A DNA stretch of 64,000 nt from Alviniconcha marisindica (GCA_018857735.1 JABMCL010003271.1:596001-660000); one strand, 5' to 3'. Positions 53,401 to 63,525 are shown, counted from the stretch's first letter. Numbers and translations: made by a program. The notes: generated by a model from the sequence alone, not told the origin.

Positions 53401-54259
53401 TGATAAAAATGTAAAGCTCCTTCTGTCCAGGGTAGTCACAGTCGTTGCCATTCGCTGCTGTTAACGATGAGGATAAAAATGTAGGGCTCTTTTAGGAGCA
53501 AAGACCAAAGTGATGCCTGTGATTTAAAGGCCCTGGTCAAAAGCTGAGGACATAACGAAGATTGCGGAGAGTATGCTTTAACGTGCGACACGCCCATAAC
53601 CGATGAACTTTGTCCTTCGCGTGTCTTATGTGACAAGTGTTGGTGGATTGTATTATAGAGGTTGAGATGGTAGTGTAGGATATTTTTTCTTTTCTTTTTT
53701 CCGTCGGGCAAGCCCTTTATCATTTTTATTTGGCAGAATAGAGCATTACGTACAGCAGTTTGTTTTACAATCGCCCTGATATAACCGTCCTGGTCGACTG
53801 AGCGTAAAACGCCAAATGGCTTGCTTGTTTTACAAATGACACGTATGTCTCATATTCGTAAGCCATACGCGAATTGTGCACATTGAAGTTGAGTCGATCA
53901 AGACAAAACCATTTCCTTGATTGTCATCATAATATGGAGAGAGGGAGAAGGTGGGGGGGGGGGGGGGGAGGAGAGAAAATAGGTTATATGACTGAGTAAC
54001 TCAGTATGTTTGTCAGTGTGTGTGTGTGCTTGCGTGTGTGTGTGTGTGTGCTTGCATGTGTGTGTGTGTGCGTGCGTGTGTGTGATTTGAACACTGATCG
54101 GTTGACTGACTGATGATTTCTTGCTTGACAGAACCGAGCCGCAGTAACTACAGCAGCGACAGTTCAGATAATGTGTGTGGCGAAGACGACATTCATCCGC
54201 CACGGAGTGATAGGACATCTCAGGGATCTAGAGGGGCGGTCATCATTCCACCTGTGACG
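43565..54259 (+). CDS. Gene 2: large disordered proline-rich scaffold/adaptor protein (5' part; 3' end not found)
   Basis: The visible coding exons are 43565-45407 and 54132-54259, phase 1 at the junction, giving 657 residues. The ATG sits in GCCACCATGG. The protein has no folded domain that I recognise. It shows YDIPP at 6-10, proline/arginine runs with SH3-type motifs (PRPAPRPRPR 95-104, PPAVPPRP 438-445, PPPPPRSR 577-584), DPF at 288-290 and 499-501, an acidic-basic segment that may form a short helix (about 132-157), tyrosine motifs DTYED, DTYEA and GEYIGL, and NPYSF at 604-608. DPF motifs bind the AP-2 appendage and YxxP or YDIPP motifs are typical phosphotyrosine SH2 sites, so an endocytic or tyrosine-kinase scaffold is a fair inference. 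I do not recognise the family. The exon 3 donor GTACGT shows the gene continues. Confidence 0.8.
45680..45857 (+). mobile_element. SINE family A, copy 2
   Basis: Starts AGAGTTCAGGAGCTGTGTGA and ends GAGGACATTAAGCTCCACAC with a CATCAT tail. It is plus strand and about 110 bases upstream of an inverted copy. Confidence 0.85.
45970..46153 (-). mobile_element. SINE family A, copy 3, with 11-bp target-site duplication
   Basis: An inverted copy whose tail is (GTAG)n/(CTAC)n at 45971-45990 and whose head ends at CTCCTGAACTATG. CACATTCTGAA flanks it at 45959-45969 and again at 46154-46164, a clear target-site duplication that fixes the element's ends and its 184-bp length. It appears to be the youngest copy here. 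Confidence 0.92.
46609..46668. repeat. (TA)n microsatellite
   Basis: A TA tract with one TATTATA interruption. Confidence 0.95.
46902..47080. repeat. Poly-C and CA tracts
   Basis: Poly-C runs at 46902-46920 and about 47051-47070, with CA and poly-A neighbours. Confidence 0.85.
48140..48291. repeat. (TA)n and poly-G tracts
   Basis: A TA tract at 48140-48212 is followed by G-rich sequence at 48247-48291. The long G runs could form G-quadruplexes but are also a common assembly-error site. Confidence 0.9.
49087..49258 (+). mobile_element. SINE family A, copy 4, nested in the TIR element
   Basis: CATAGTTCAGGAACTGTGTG to AAGCAACACTACCTACCT, followed by a run of A and then G. Because it lies within the TIR element it must have inserted after it. 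Confidence 0.85.
50167..50197. repeat. (TG)n microsatellite
   Basis: About 30 bases of TG inside the right part of the TIR element. Confidence 0.92.
50646..50936. mobile_element. Inverted-repeat element packed with TTGTCNNGACAA palindromes (291 bp)
   Basis: The ends TGGCAGG...GCTGCCACAAGTATCATT and the matching reverse complement (AATGATACTTGTGGCAGC...CCTGCCA) form terminal inverted repeats of about 30 bases. Between them about 13 copies of a palindrome close to TTTTGTCNNGACAAAA recur about every 20-22 bases, with CG, AT, AC, TC or GG in the centre. The whole element can fold back on itself and each unit is also a small hairpin. Frames that read CHDK and FVATK repeats on both strands come from this structure. 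No transposase is present. Confidence 0.85.
52328..52549. mobile_element. piggyBac-like MITE, 222 bp, TTAA target duplication
   Basis: The left end is TTAA (52324-52327) then CCCTTTACCTGCC. The right end is GGCAGGGAAAGGG then TTAA (52550-52553). The terminal repeats match at 12 of 13 positions (CCCTTT-CCTGCC). A TTAA target and CCCTTTGCCTGCC-type ends are characteristic of piggyBac elements. It carries no transposase, and the open frames across it are incidental. Confidence 0.88.
53160..53490. repeat. Minisatellite, about 60-65-bp unit, five copies
   Basis: The unit contains CAGTCGTTGCCAGTCTCTGC, TGTTGACGATGATGATAAAA and ATGTAAAGCTCC. Unit lengths vary slightly. It lies about 650 bases before gene 2 exon 3. 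Confidence 0.9.
53772..53830 (+). mobile_element. SINE 3'-end remnant (GATATAACCG family)
   Basis: GCCCTGATATAACCGTCCTG then GTCGACTGAGCGTAAAACGC is seen in intron 2 of gene 2. It retains CpGs that other copies have lost, suggesting a younger insertion. Confidence 0.6.
54018..54085. repeat. (TG)n-rich tract before gene 2 exon 3
   Basis: TG tracts are broken by CT and CG. They end about 45 bases before the exon acceptor. Confidence 0.9.
54132..54259 (+). CDS. Gene 2 coding exon 3 (residues 615-657)
   Basis: Reads E-PSRSNYSSDSSDNVCGEDD then IHPPRSDRTSQGSRG and AVIIPPVT. The acceptor is TTGCTTGACAG at 54121-54131 and the donor is ACG followed by GTACGT. It enters in phase 1, matching exon 2, and leaves in phase 0. 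Like exon 2 it is serine-rich and looks disordered. Confidence 0.85.
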
Positions 54260-54284
54260 GTACGTAGTCTGCTTAGTCGTGTGT

Positions 54285-54510
54285 GTGTGGTGCGTGCATG
54301 TGTGTGTGTGTGAGTGTGTTTGAGCATGTGCGTGCGTGTTCGTGTGTGTGCGCATGCGTGTGTGTGCGCATGTGTGTATGTGTGTGTGTGTGTGCGTGTG
54401 TGTGTTTACATGCGTGCGTGAGGGTATGTGTGTGTTGTATATATGCTTGCAGGGGTGGGTTCATTGTGTGAGTGTATGTGTGTGCGTGTGATTGTGCGTG
54501 CGTGCGTACC
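54285..54510. repeat. (TG)n/(CG)n-rich tract
   Basis: Long TGTG and GCGT stretches begin 25 bases after the exon 3 donor. Confidence 0.9.
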
Positions 54511-54544
54511 TGTGACTGCACACGCGTGCGCGCGCGAAGATACC

Positions 54545-55221
54545 TCATAAGCTCTTACATCAAACTTGCCAACACAGTTCACCACCTAGGCATCTGTCAT
54601 GATCCTACTGTCTCATTCCACCAGCAGATCTCCTCTTCCGTTTGCTGTTATTTTGGAACTTCTTCGGATTAGTGCAATATGCCACTATCTGTCCAAAAAT
54701 GTCACACACAAAAACTGTTGTGTGCGTTTGTTCTTTCAGGATTAGATTACTGGAACTCGCTGTTGGCAGGCTGTTCTAAGTATCTTTATCTAAACTCCTA
54801 AAGGTACAAAACAATGCAGCCAGACTCATTTTCAGAACACCCAGATCCACCCACATCATTCCTATGCTTCATTCTCCTCGCTGGCTACCTACTGAGCAGG
54901 GGATCGAATACAAGTTGTCTTTGCTTTGCTTTGAGATCATTTTTGACTAAGCCCCCGTCTACCTATCAGAACTTCATCACCTTTACACTCCTTCATGGCA
55001 GCTCCGCTTTTCTGCAGACACCCAAGTGTTCAGAGCACCGTCCTTCCGAACAGAGTCAGGTGGTCAGTGATTTTCTCCTACCAGGCTTTGACACCTGTCT
55101 GGAATCAACTCCTTGTTTATGTCCGTCAGTCGACGTCTGTCAGTTCTTTTAAATAAATCGTCCTTGGAAATCTTTGTCTCTTCAGAAACCTTTCCTTCAG
55201 TCTCATTGCCCTAATACACGA

Positions 55222-55266
<45 letters not shown>

Positions 55267-55306
55267 TGTGTGTGGTGTGTGTGTGTGTGTGTGTGTGTTG
55301 TGTTGT

Positions 55307-55342
<36 letters not shown>

Positions 55343-55391
55343 GTGTGTGTGTTGTGTGTGTGTGTTGTGTGTTGTGTTGTGTGTGTTGTGT

Positions 55392-55426
<35 letters not shown>

Positions 55427-55506
55427 GTGTTGTGTTGTGTTGTGTTGTGTTTTGTGTGTGTGGGGTGTGTGTGTGTGTTGTGTGTGTTATGTTGTGTTGT
55501 GTTGTG

Positions 55507-55561
<55 letters not shown>

Positions 55562-55762
55562 GTATGGATTGTATCTTAAAAACATGTAATTTAAAGATTG
55601 CATAAGCGCGTAGGGCTTGTGCCTGTTAGGCGCTCTAAGTGTCCAATTTAATGATGTTTTATGATTGGAGTGAATGTGTGATGAATGTACTTGGCACCAC
55701 AAAACATTCCTAATGCAACTGTACTGACCCTTGGCAATAAAGTTGTATGATTATTATCGTTA
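54545..55762 (+). mobile_element. LINE 3'-end copy, plus strand, degraded
   Basis: The start reads SYIKLANTVHHLGICHDPTV, the same as the C-terminal reverse-transcriptase part of the LINE at 58018-59662 (SDIKLANTVRNLGACLDPTL). It then continues through frameshifts to a non-coding tail. Both copies carry a long (TG)n tract at the same 3' UTR position after CATTGCCCTAATACACGACT and share GTTAGGCGCTCTAAGTGT near the end. It is 5'-truncated and non-functional. An AATAAA occurs near its end, around 55736. Confidence 0.8.
55225..55560. repeat. Long (TG)n/(TTG)n tract inside a LINE 3' UTR
   Basis: About 335 bases of TG with TTG and GG interruptions. Cys/Val-rich frames here are artefacts. Confidence 0.95.
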
Positions 55763-56099
55763 GGCAAATGGGGTAAAACCTGAACTACACCAGCCCATTA
55801 CACACCCCACCGTAGAGTCACACACCCCAATAAAAGTATATTTTCATGCTGGTGCTCCAGCCAATGAGAAGCAAGTCGGAGCGTCCCCGGGGGTTTATGT
55901 GGGTATTAATATCACTCCTAGCACTTGAGCCTTCTGCACTTCCTTGTTGGTTGCTGTTTTCGTTATCCCACTTCACGTTGAGTGTCCTCATTATCTGCCT
56001 GGCGTGATGTACCCATGCGTGTGACGGCACGCATTCCTCCTCCACCCATACCACCCCCATCCACACGGATGTATTTATGTACACATACAGACTAAACAC

Positions 56100-56170
56100 A
56101 GTCACACGCGTGTACGCATGCGCGCACGCGCCTCCGCACGTACACAGACAGACAGACAGACACACAGACA

Positions 56171-56219
<49 letters not shown>

Positions 56220-56232
56220 AAACACACACACA

Positions 56233-56266
<34 letters not shown>
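56100..56266. repeat. (CACG)n and (CA)n microsatellite
   Basis: CGCA units at about 56172-56207 and 56232-56266, with ACAG and CA units between. Arg/Thr/His frames are artefacts. Confidence 0.93.
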
Positions 56267-56267
<1 letters not shown>

Positions 56268-57241
56268 CCCAGTGAGTATTACCCTCAATACGGTTTGCCA
56301 GCAACATAATACAGTCATTATTATCACTATCAGGTGTAAGTCTGACGTAGCAAGAACGAAACAATGCGGAAGACTTGTATGTATACAGTGAAAGAAAATA
56401 TGTGTTATCAGTCATACTGTACCCGTAGAGAGTGATTTATTTGCCCACCCAAGCGGAGTTCTATACCGCACCATAGAAGTCCACTTTCGTGACAATATTC
56501 ATAAATAATAATGAATTTCATTTGTTCTTCTTTTGTTGTTGTTGTTGTTGTCCTTTCTTTCCTTTTATGTTTGTTATGTCGGAAAAATAGTTGCTATTTT
56601 TACTCTCTTTTGGTCTTTATTTGAGGTAGGTGGGGTAGGGTGATTTATTCACTTTCGTTCTTTTGTTCGTTTTGTGCGTACCGCGTGTCCGTTGACCTTT
56701 ATCAAGAAATATTCCCTAGTGTCGATGTTTGAGCATGGCCATGCAGGTTTGTTGGGAGAGGGCCAGCCCTGTAGTGTGTGGTTCTATAGATTCGTACAGG
56801 GAAGGGACGAGCCCAAGAATGCATGGTCCTCACAACAAAGTGACGATTCCGGTAGTGTATGGTTCTTGTACGTTGAAGGGACGATCCCAGTAGTGTATGG
56901 TTCTTACACGTTGATGGGACGATCCCAGTAGTGTATGGTTCTTACACGTTGAAGGGACGATCCCCGTAGTGTGTGGTTCTTACACATTGATGGGACGATC
57001 CCAGTAGTGTATGGTTCTTACACGTTGAAGAGACGATCCCCGTAGTGTGTGGTTCTTACACATTGATGGGACGATCCCAGTAGTGTATGGTTCTTACACG
57101 TTGAAGAGACGATCCCAGTATTGTATTGTTCTTACACGTTGAAGGGACAATCCCAGCAGTGTATGGTTCTTACACGTTGAAGGGACAATTCCAGTAATGG
57201 TTCTTAGATCCCAGTAGTTTATTTCTCTTCAGGGGAGCGGG

Positions 57242-57357
<116 letters not shown>

Positions 57358-57364
57358 AGGATGT

Positions 57365-57480
57365 TTGTTAGACAGCTGTAGTAGTAGAGTAGCCGTGTAT
57401 CTGACCGGTTACAGTGATTGACCGGTTTCCGTGAACCACTTTCGCCACCGGTTTGAAAAATATCTAGTGCGATCATTGGT
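57365..57480 (+). mobile_element. Dispersed repeat, copy 2 of a pair
   Basis: This matches the segment at 40065-40210 in order (ACAGCTGTAG, GGTTACAGTGATTGACCGGT, TTTCCGTGAACCACTTTC, GGTTTGAAAAATATCTAG). It is a little shorter. Confidence 0.7.
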
Positions 57481-57561
57481 TCTGATACATTGAAGGGACA
57501 ATACCGGTAGTGTGTGGTTCTTACACGTTAAGGCACGACCCCGATAGTTGTATGGTTCTGT

Positions 57562-57634
57562 GAGCCGGTTTGACTTAGCGGTAAGGCGTTAGGCTGGTAA
57601 GCGGAAGGACCTCGGTTCGATACCGCTTCGGCTC
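57562..57634 (+). mobile_element. tRNA-like SINE head
   Basis: 73 bases with pairing ends GAGCCG/CGGCTC, an A-box-like TGACTTAGCGGTAAGGCG and a B box GGTTCGATACC (57614-57624). The T-stem pairs only in part and no convincing anticodon stem forms, so this is probably not a working tRNA. Non-tRNA sequence follows at once, as expected for a SINE. It sits between minisatellite blocks. Confidence 0.6.
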
Positions 57635-57884
57635 TCCTTTCTCTTCAAAAAGGCTGTGGTTTGTGGACACTGTCCTGTGACACTGTCCATCACTTCCTAA
57701 GTACTGAAACTTTAAAATGGCTCTCTTCGTTGCCCATCTTAATGCAGAAGTCATTCTGGTGGTGACAGTGTAGCGATAGGTATATATAATCTCCCTCTCC
57801 CCCCACCTCCATACCCCTCTTCCCCCCGTTCTCCCCGTCCCTAATAAGCCTTATGGTTTCTGTGGACGTTAAGCACCATGTTTA

Positions 57885-58015
57885 CTGTATGGTTCTTAGA
57901 CGTTGACGTGACGATCCCGGTGTTGTATGATTCTTAGACGTTGGAAGTGATGATCCCGGTGGTGTATAGTTCTTAGACGTTGAAGTGATGATCCCGGTGG
58001 TGTATGGTTCTTAGA

Positions 58016-58017
<2 letters not shown>
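57885..58017. repeat. Minisatellite, 37-38-bp unit, second block
   Basis: Units like ATGGTTCTTAGACGTTGAAG then TGATGATCCCGGTGGTGT run up to the (AAT)n tail of the minus-strand LINE. Confidence 0.9.
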
Positions 58018-58065
<48 letters not shown>

Positions 58066-58246
58066 CATACTTAGAGCGCCTAACCCGCACAGGCCCTAAG
58101 TGCTTACACGTTCTTTACAAATACATATTGTCAAAATTCAACGCATAGAACATGAACGCACACGCATACATACAGACTCGCACACATACAGACTCGCACA
58201 CACACAGACTCGCACCCCCCTACACACACGCACGCACGCACGCACG

Positions 58247-58336
<90 letters not shown>

Positions 58337-59662
58337 AGTCGCATATCAGGGCAATGAGACTGAAGAAAAGGTTTTTAAAAAGAGAAAGGTTTTCAAGGAA
58401 GATTGAAAAGAGCTGACAGAAGTAGAATGGCGGACAGTAACAAGGAGTTGGTTCCAGATAACTGGAGCCTGGTAAGAGACAGAGCGCTGACCACAGGACT
58501 TTGTACGGAAGGATGGTATTCTGAACATTCGGGTGTCTATAGAACAGCGGAGCTGCCGGGAAGGAGTGTAAAGGTGCAGAAGTTCTGAAAGGTAGATGGG
58601 AGCCTGATGAGAAATTATCTTAAAGCAAAGCAAAGACAATTTGTATTCGATCCTCTGCTCAATAGGTAGCCAGTGAAGAGAATGAAGCATAGGAGTGACG
58701 TGGGCAGATCTGGCTGTTCTGAAAATGAGTCTTGCAGCATTGCTCTGTACTTTTTGGAGTTTGGAAAGAAGATACTTAGGACAATGCGCCAAAAGTGAGT
58801 TGCAATAATCTAGTCTTAAAAGAACAAACGCACACAACAGTTTTTTGGTGACATCTTCAGACAGATAGTGGCATATTGCATTAATCCGACGAAGTTCAAG
58901 ATAGCAGATACGACAAACGGAGGAGATTTGCTGTTGGAAAGAGAGAGTAGGATCAAGACAGGCACCTAGGTTGCGAACTGTATTGGCAAGTTTGATGTCA
59001 GAACCCTCCAGATTTATGGACTGTGGAACAGTCAGAGTTGAAAACCGTCTTTGTAGCAATAAGAATAATTTCCGTTTTATTATTGTTTAACTGCAGTTGA
59101 TTATTTGTCATCCATGCTTTTACATCAGAGATGCACGACTGAGTTGAATGAATAATTTCAGGAAGTTGGGTAATGTTGCCAGATTTATACAGCTTGTTGT
59201 CATCAGAGAAACTATGATGTGAAAGAGAGTGATAGGACACAATTTCAGAAATAGGATGTGTGTAAAGGACAAAGAGAATAGGACCAAGCACTGACTCCTG
59301 GGGGACACCGAAGTTTAAGGCAGCAGGAGCGGAGGAAGCACCACTGATAGATACAACCTGAGTTCGATCAGAGGTATGACTGAAACCGAGACAGAGCAGA
59401 AATACCAAAAGTATGATGGAGTCTGGAGAGTAGAATGGAGTGGTCGATGGTGTCAAAAGCGGCGGATAGGTCAAGTAGAGAGAGCAGAGAAATGTGGCTG
59501 ACATCAAGAGCTGCGAGGAGATCGTTTACAATTTTAAGAAAGGCAGTTTCGATGCTATGGCCTAAGCGATAGGCAGACTGAAGGGGGTAAAGGAGATTAT
59601 TGCTTTCAAGATGTTGGGATAGTTGAAGGAGGACGGTCTTTTCAGTGATCTTGGAAAGGAAG
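58018..59662 (-). mobile_element. 5'-truncated non-LTR retrotransposon (CR1/L2/jockey-like RT)
   Basis: On the minus strand, from 59662, the frames read SAYRLGHSIETAFLKIVNDL then DLSAAFDTIDHS (RT motif A), GVPQESVLGPILF and FSDDNKLY (the [FY]-x-D-D box, DD retained). A frame change near 59060 leads into SDIKLANTVRNLGACLDPTL, then LDYCNSLLAHCPKYLLSKLQ and the R-x-W-N tail region. A stop or frameshift after FQSYL, and the break near 59060, make it non-functional. The 3' UTR carries a (TG)n tract (58225-58335 on the plus strand) and ends in an (ATT)n tail at 58018-58064. The 5' end is cut at the minisatellite. Confidence 0.88.
58225..58335. repeat. (CA)n tract in the LINE 3' UTR
   Basis: A CA tract of about 90 bases preceded by GCGC/ACGC units. 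It has the same relative position as the TG tract in the LINE copy at 54545-55762. Confidence 0.95.
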
Positions 59663-60165
59663 GAAAGTTGACGTGACGATCCCGGTAGTGTATGGTTCTT
59701 AGACGCTGAAGGGACGATCCCGGTGGTATATGGTTCTTAGACGGTGGTGTATGGTGCTTATACATTGAGGAGACGATCCCGGTGGTGTAACTTTTTTAAT
59801 CTTAAACGTTGAAAGGTCGATCACGATAGCGTATGGTTCTAAGACGTTGAAGGGACGGTCCTGATAGTGTATGGTTCTTAGACGCTGAAGTGAAGATCCC
59901 GTTGGTGGTATGGTTCTTAGATGTTGAAGTGACGATTCCGGTGGTGTGTGGTTCTTAGACTTTGACGTGACGATCCCGGTGGTGTATGGTTCTTAGACGT
60001 TGAGGAGACAATCCCGGTGGTGTATGGTTCTTAGAGGTTGACGTGACGATCCCGGTGGTGTATGGTTCTTAGCCGTTGAGGAGACGATCCCGGTGGTGTA
60101 TGTTTTTTAATCTTAAACGTTGGAAGGACAATCACGATAGCGTATGGTTCTTGGAGGTTGACCGG
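59663..60165. repeat. Minisatellite, 37-38-bp unit, third block
   Basis: TTGACGTGACGATCCCGGTG then GTGTATGGTTCTTAGA units continue from the LINE's 5' end. The sequence on both sides of the LINE is the same repeat, so the LINE interrupts one array. Confidence 0.9.
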
Positions 60166-60214
60166 ACGACCGGTCGATAACCAGGGACAGTTCAAGCTCA
60201 GTGTTGCTTGACTG

Positions 60215-60486
60215 ATGATGATGATGATGTAGAGCTTAATGTCCTCGGATGTCGGTTGACATGTTAGGGACAAACTGTGACCAGTGCGTAAGCATGGTTC
60301 AGTGTTGCTTCACGTCCATAGAAACCATAAGGCTCATTATGATGGGGAGCCCAGGACGGCCACCTCGACTTTCACACAGCTCCTGAACTCTGATGTTGTT
60401 TGACATCCATAGAGACCATAATGACTGTTAGGGACGGGGAGCCCAGGACGTCCGCCTCGACGTTCACACAGCTTCTGAGCTATGAT
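60215..60486 (-). mobile_element. SINE family A, copies 5 and 6 (minus strand, tandem, second partial)
   Basis: A full-length inverted copy at about 60215-60392 (TTAATGTCCTCGGATGTCGG to CAGCTCCTGAACTCTGATG) is followed by a partial second copy at about 60391-60486 that lacks the 3' half. Confidence 0.8.
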
Positions 60487-60655
60487 CCAGGGACAGTTTC
60501 CAGCGGGAGGGTTTGCGAGTGTGGGGTGGTGGGGGGAGGGGCATAACCAGGGACAGCGGGACAGTTCCCACGATGACTTTGTGTTTGAGGGGAGGATCCA
60601 TGAGTTAATGACAGACACACGCGTGGGTGTACATACGGTTGCTTGCTTTTGTCAG

Positions 60656-60688
60656 GTGACGGCGTCATTGAAGCGTATAACCTTCGAT
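60656..60688 (+). CDS. Candidate gene 2 micro-exon (33 bp), weak
   Basis: TTGCTTTTGTCAG precedes and GTGAGT follows a 33-base segment reading VTASLKRITFD in phase 0, which would join exon 3 of gene 2 in frame. There is no similarity evidence and such matches occur by chance in intronic DNA. Confidence 0.18.
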
Positions 60689-60997
60689 GTGAGTTTCGTT
60701 GTTGATGATGGTAGATCTCTGTTATACCTGGTCACTGTCAAGTGCTAGTTTTAGCTGCTGGCTGACGTTTACATGTGGGTCACGGAGGGGCATAGAAAGG
60801 AGAATGCAGCACCGTTCAGATTTCGATGCTACTTTAAGCGGTGGGGAAGAGCCATAAAAAATACGGGGGAGTCCAGCTGTTTTGAGAGTGACTTTATTTT
60901 GGCACGACCACCAAACGAACGAAAGTGTACAGTCGTCATTTAAAAGAACTATACATACATGACGTAGTTCGGGGCAGAGCCAGCAGACAATAGCAAC

Positions 60998-61160
60998 AAC
61001 CCCCCCCCCCACCCCCCCAACAAAAAAAAGCAAAAAACAAAACAAACAAAAAACAACAACAAACAACAACAAACCAAACCAAACCAAAACAACAACAACA
61101 ACAAAAAACCGACAAATATCAATAGTAATTTTAAAAAAAGAAAAAGAAGAAGCAAGTTTG
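60998..61160. repeat. Low-complexity poly-C, poly-A and (AAC)n tract
   Basis: Poly-C, then A-rich sequence with AAC and AAAC units. Open frames on the minus strand (Leu/Phe/Val-rich) are artefacts. Confidence 0.85.
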
Positions 61161-62928
61161 AATGTTTTTCAGTATTTATCACTTTTTCTAACGCCACTTT
61201 CGCCAAACACTGCCTCAAAAAACAAACAAACAAACAAAAAACAACAAGATTGGATGCTGGAAGGTATGTGCGCGTTGGGTTCACAGACAGAGAATAATCT
61301 ATGTCTGTGGTTGGGTCTTGCATATTTTGACGCCTCAAAACTAGACGGATAGGGTACGCTTTGCTAAAACTCCATGAATGGTATGAACACTAAGACTCTA
61401 GATGCTTGGGTGAGATTGTCGTAGGCTACGAGACACGGGTGTATCATAATGATCCAACCAGAAAGGCCCAGAACAAAGCTTGGGTGTTAATTTTTTTCCT
61501 AAAGTGAGTGCGGTATATATGTATATAATTATGTCCATGAACGAAATTGAATTCCGATGTTTCAGCATATTTGTAAGAACTCTCTGTGACTGCATCAATC
61601 AGTTGTTTATTCTTCCTTACATAGTATGTGTTTGTGGTATAGGCGTGCTTATTTGTGTCTGTAGTATAAGCAAGGATTGGCTGTTAGATATGACTGGGTG
61701 TAAAACACCAAGTTACTTGCTGTTAGATAGGTCCAAGTGGACCTAATGCAACTATCCTGGAGTATTAACATTTTCGACTTTGAGTTCTCTCTCTCTCTCT
61801 CTCTCCCCCTCCCTGCCTCCCTCTCCCTCTGTCTCTCCCCCCCCCCCCCCCCATAAGTTCTCTCCCGCTCTCTCCCTCTCTGCCTTCTGTTCTGATTAGC
61901 ATAGAACTTGGCACTGCATGGCTTGTATCGTCCCTCTTTCCCGGCTGTGACACGGTAATGTCCAGCAGTGCCAAGTTGAATGAAAAAGAATACAATGCAG
62001 GGGTCACCGAGAGGAGTACCCGAGGTGTAAACGCTCTCCGGCCACAACCCAGTGTGGAGGGGGTAGTTCTGAGCACGGTCCAGTGATCAGCAGTTTCACG
62101 CCTGCCTGCTTACGCGACAGACCTGGGCAGCGGCTCGTGTTGTTCCAGCTTTCTGAAAGCTTGTCGGGGGGCTGTGTGCAGCACTCAAAGAGACAAAGAC
62201 ACAGCGATGGCTTCTCTTACTTCGTGCGGCCAGCTAGTTAGGGTTTGAGTCTTTCTCGGTGCTCTGGGACTGCCACTGGAGCGGAGTCTGACCCAGGAGA
62301 GCGCCGGCTCATGCATGGCATGGGAACCACGGTGCAGGTGTTCTCGTCCCTTTGGAGGGGGACTGGGCGGTGTCGTCGCTTCGGCCAGCTTATCGCCATG
62401 AATCGGAATACCTGCGTTACACGAACAGCTGAACTCTGAACGAGGAGATCGGGAGAGGGACTGACCTGTCGGCATGAAAATAATTATGGGCACTTTCGGT
62501 TCCAGGGAATGTGAGACTGTTGACTGACGAGAACACGACAGCAGCAGCACCATCAAATCCTTGTCTTGGGTTGCGTGTGTGTGTGCAAAATGTCATTCGG
62601 AAGAGGGCAAGAAAATGTAGTTGTGCTAAGGCGGCGATGGGTTTAATCCGTCTGTTGGGTGTTCGTCTTTGACGGTCCATGAGTGTGTTGCCAGCACTGA
62701 CCGCAGTGGTGTTCGAAATTTTGGCCTTGCCGTCGACCCTGGACAGTTCAGCGATGGAAGGAGACGAAAGTTTGGAGCCAGGGCAAAAGACAATTTTCTG
62801 TAGTCAGCATGATTCAGTCTAACCACAGGACACAAGGGCCGATGGTGGATGATTCAATGGCGTGAATTTAAGCAGCTGACAAAAATACCATGCGTGGTGA
62901 TTGGGCTTTTTTTTTTAAATTTTTAAAG

Positions 62929-63039
62929 GAACATTGCACGCAGATAAACAGCGATGTAGATGACGAGGTCCGCTTCAGGATGCACAGATATCAGCCACAG
63001 CAGCCACACAATCTCCATCCCCTCGTTAGTCATAGACAA
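62929..63039 (+). CDS. Candidate gene 2 exon (111 bp), weak
   Basis: A T-rich tract ending TTTTTAAAG precedes and GTAGGT follows a 111-base open segment, phase 0 on both sides, reading EHCTQINSDVDDEVRFRMHR then YQPQQPHNLHPLVSHRQ. The polar, proline/glutamine-containing sequence would fit gene 2 but nothing else supports it. Confidence 0.2.
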
Positions 63040-63271
63040 GTAGGTCGTTGGTGTACCAGGAATTGGATAGAAACTGGACCACTGATGACGTGGATGATGG
63101 CCAGAGGAGTTGCTCCGGTTAGAGTCAGCATCATTTGAACGGCAGTTGTCAGAGAGTCGGAAGTGTACATATGATGACTGGTAACGGTTTCTTTTCTCTG
63201 ACGAAACGACCCTTGCGCTTTGTGAGCATTTTCGTAAGTACAGCTGTGCTTTTTACGGAGTGTTCGATTTT

Positions 63272-63274
<3 letters not shown>

Positions 63275-63341
<67 letters not shown>

Positions 63342-63494
63342 TGTGTGTGTCTCTCTCTCTCTCCCTCTGTCTCTCTCTGTGTCTCTTTCTTTCTGTCTGT
63401 CTGTCTCTCTGATCCCGTGTCTTTCAGTCTGTCCGACGGTTTCTGTCTCTCTGCGCCTCTGTCCGTCTCTCTAGTCCTCTGTCTCCCGCGCTGT

Positions 63495-63525
<31 letters not shown>

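Larger units (their letters stand above)
45408..54131 (+). other. Gene 2 intron with nested mobile elements (8.7 kb)
   Basis: No exon is visible inside. It is a dense nest of insertions: two SINE copies in opposite orientation, TA and poly-G/poly-C tracts, a 1.66-kb TIR element, a palindrome-rich element, a piggyBac-like MITE and a 60-65-bp minisatellite, each listed separately. Confidence 0.8.

Noticed and set aside
55174..55605. Cys/Val-rich frames of 116-143 codons
   Set aside because: They are pure translation of a (TG)n tract within a LINE 3' UTR.
57562..57634. A functional tRNA gene
   Set aside because: The T-stem pairs poorly and no anticodon stem is convincing. A tRNA-derived SINE head fits better.
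62185..62556. Minus-strand 123-codon frame in a CpG-richer stretch
   Set aside because: Low-complexity Ser/Pro content, no start context, no splice sites of note and no similarity. It is probably random in GC-richer DNA.
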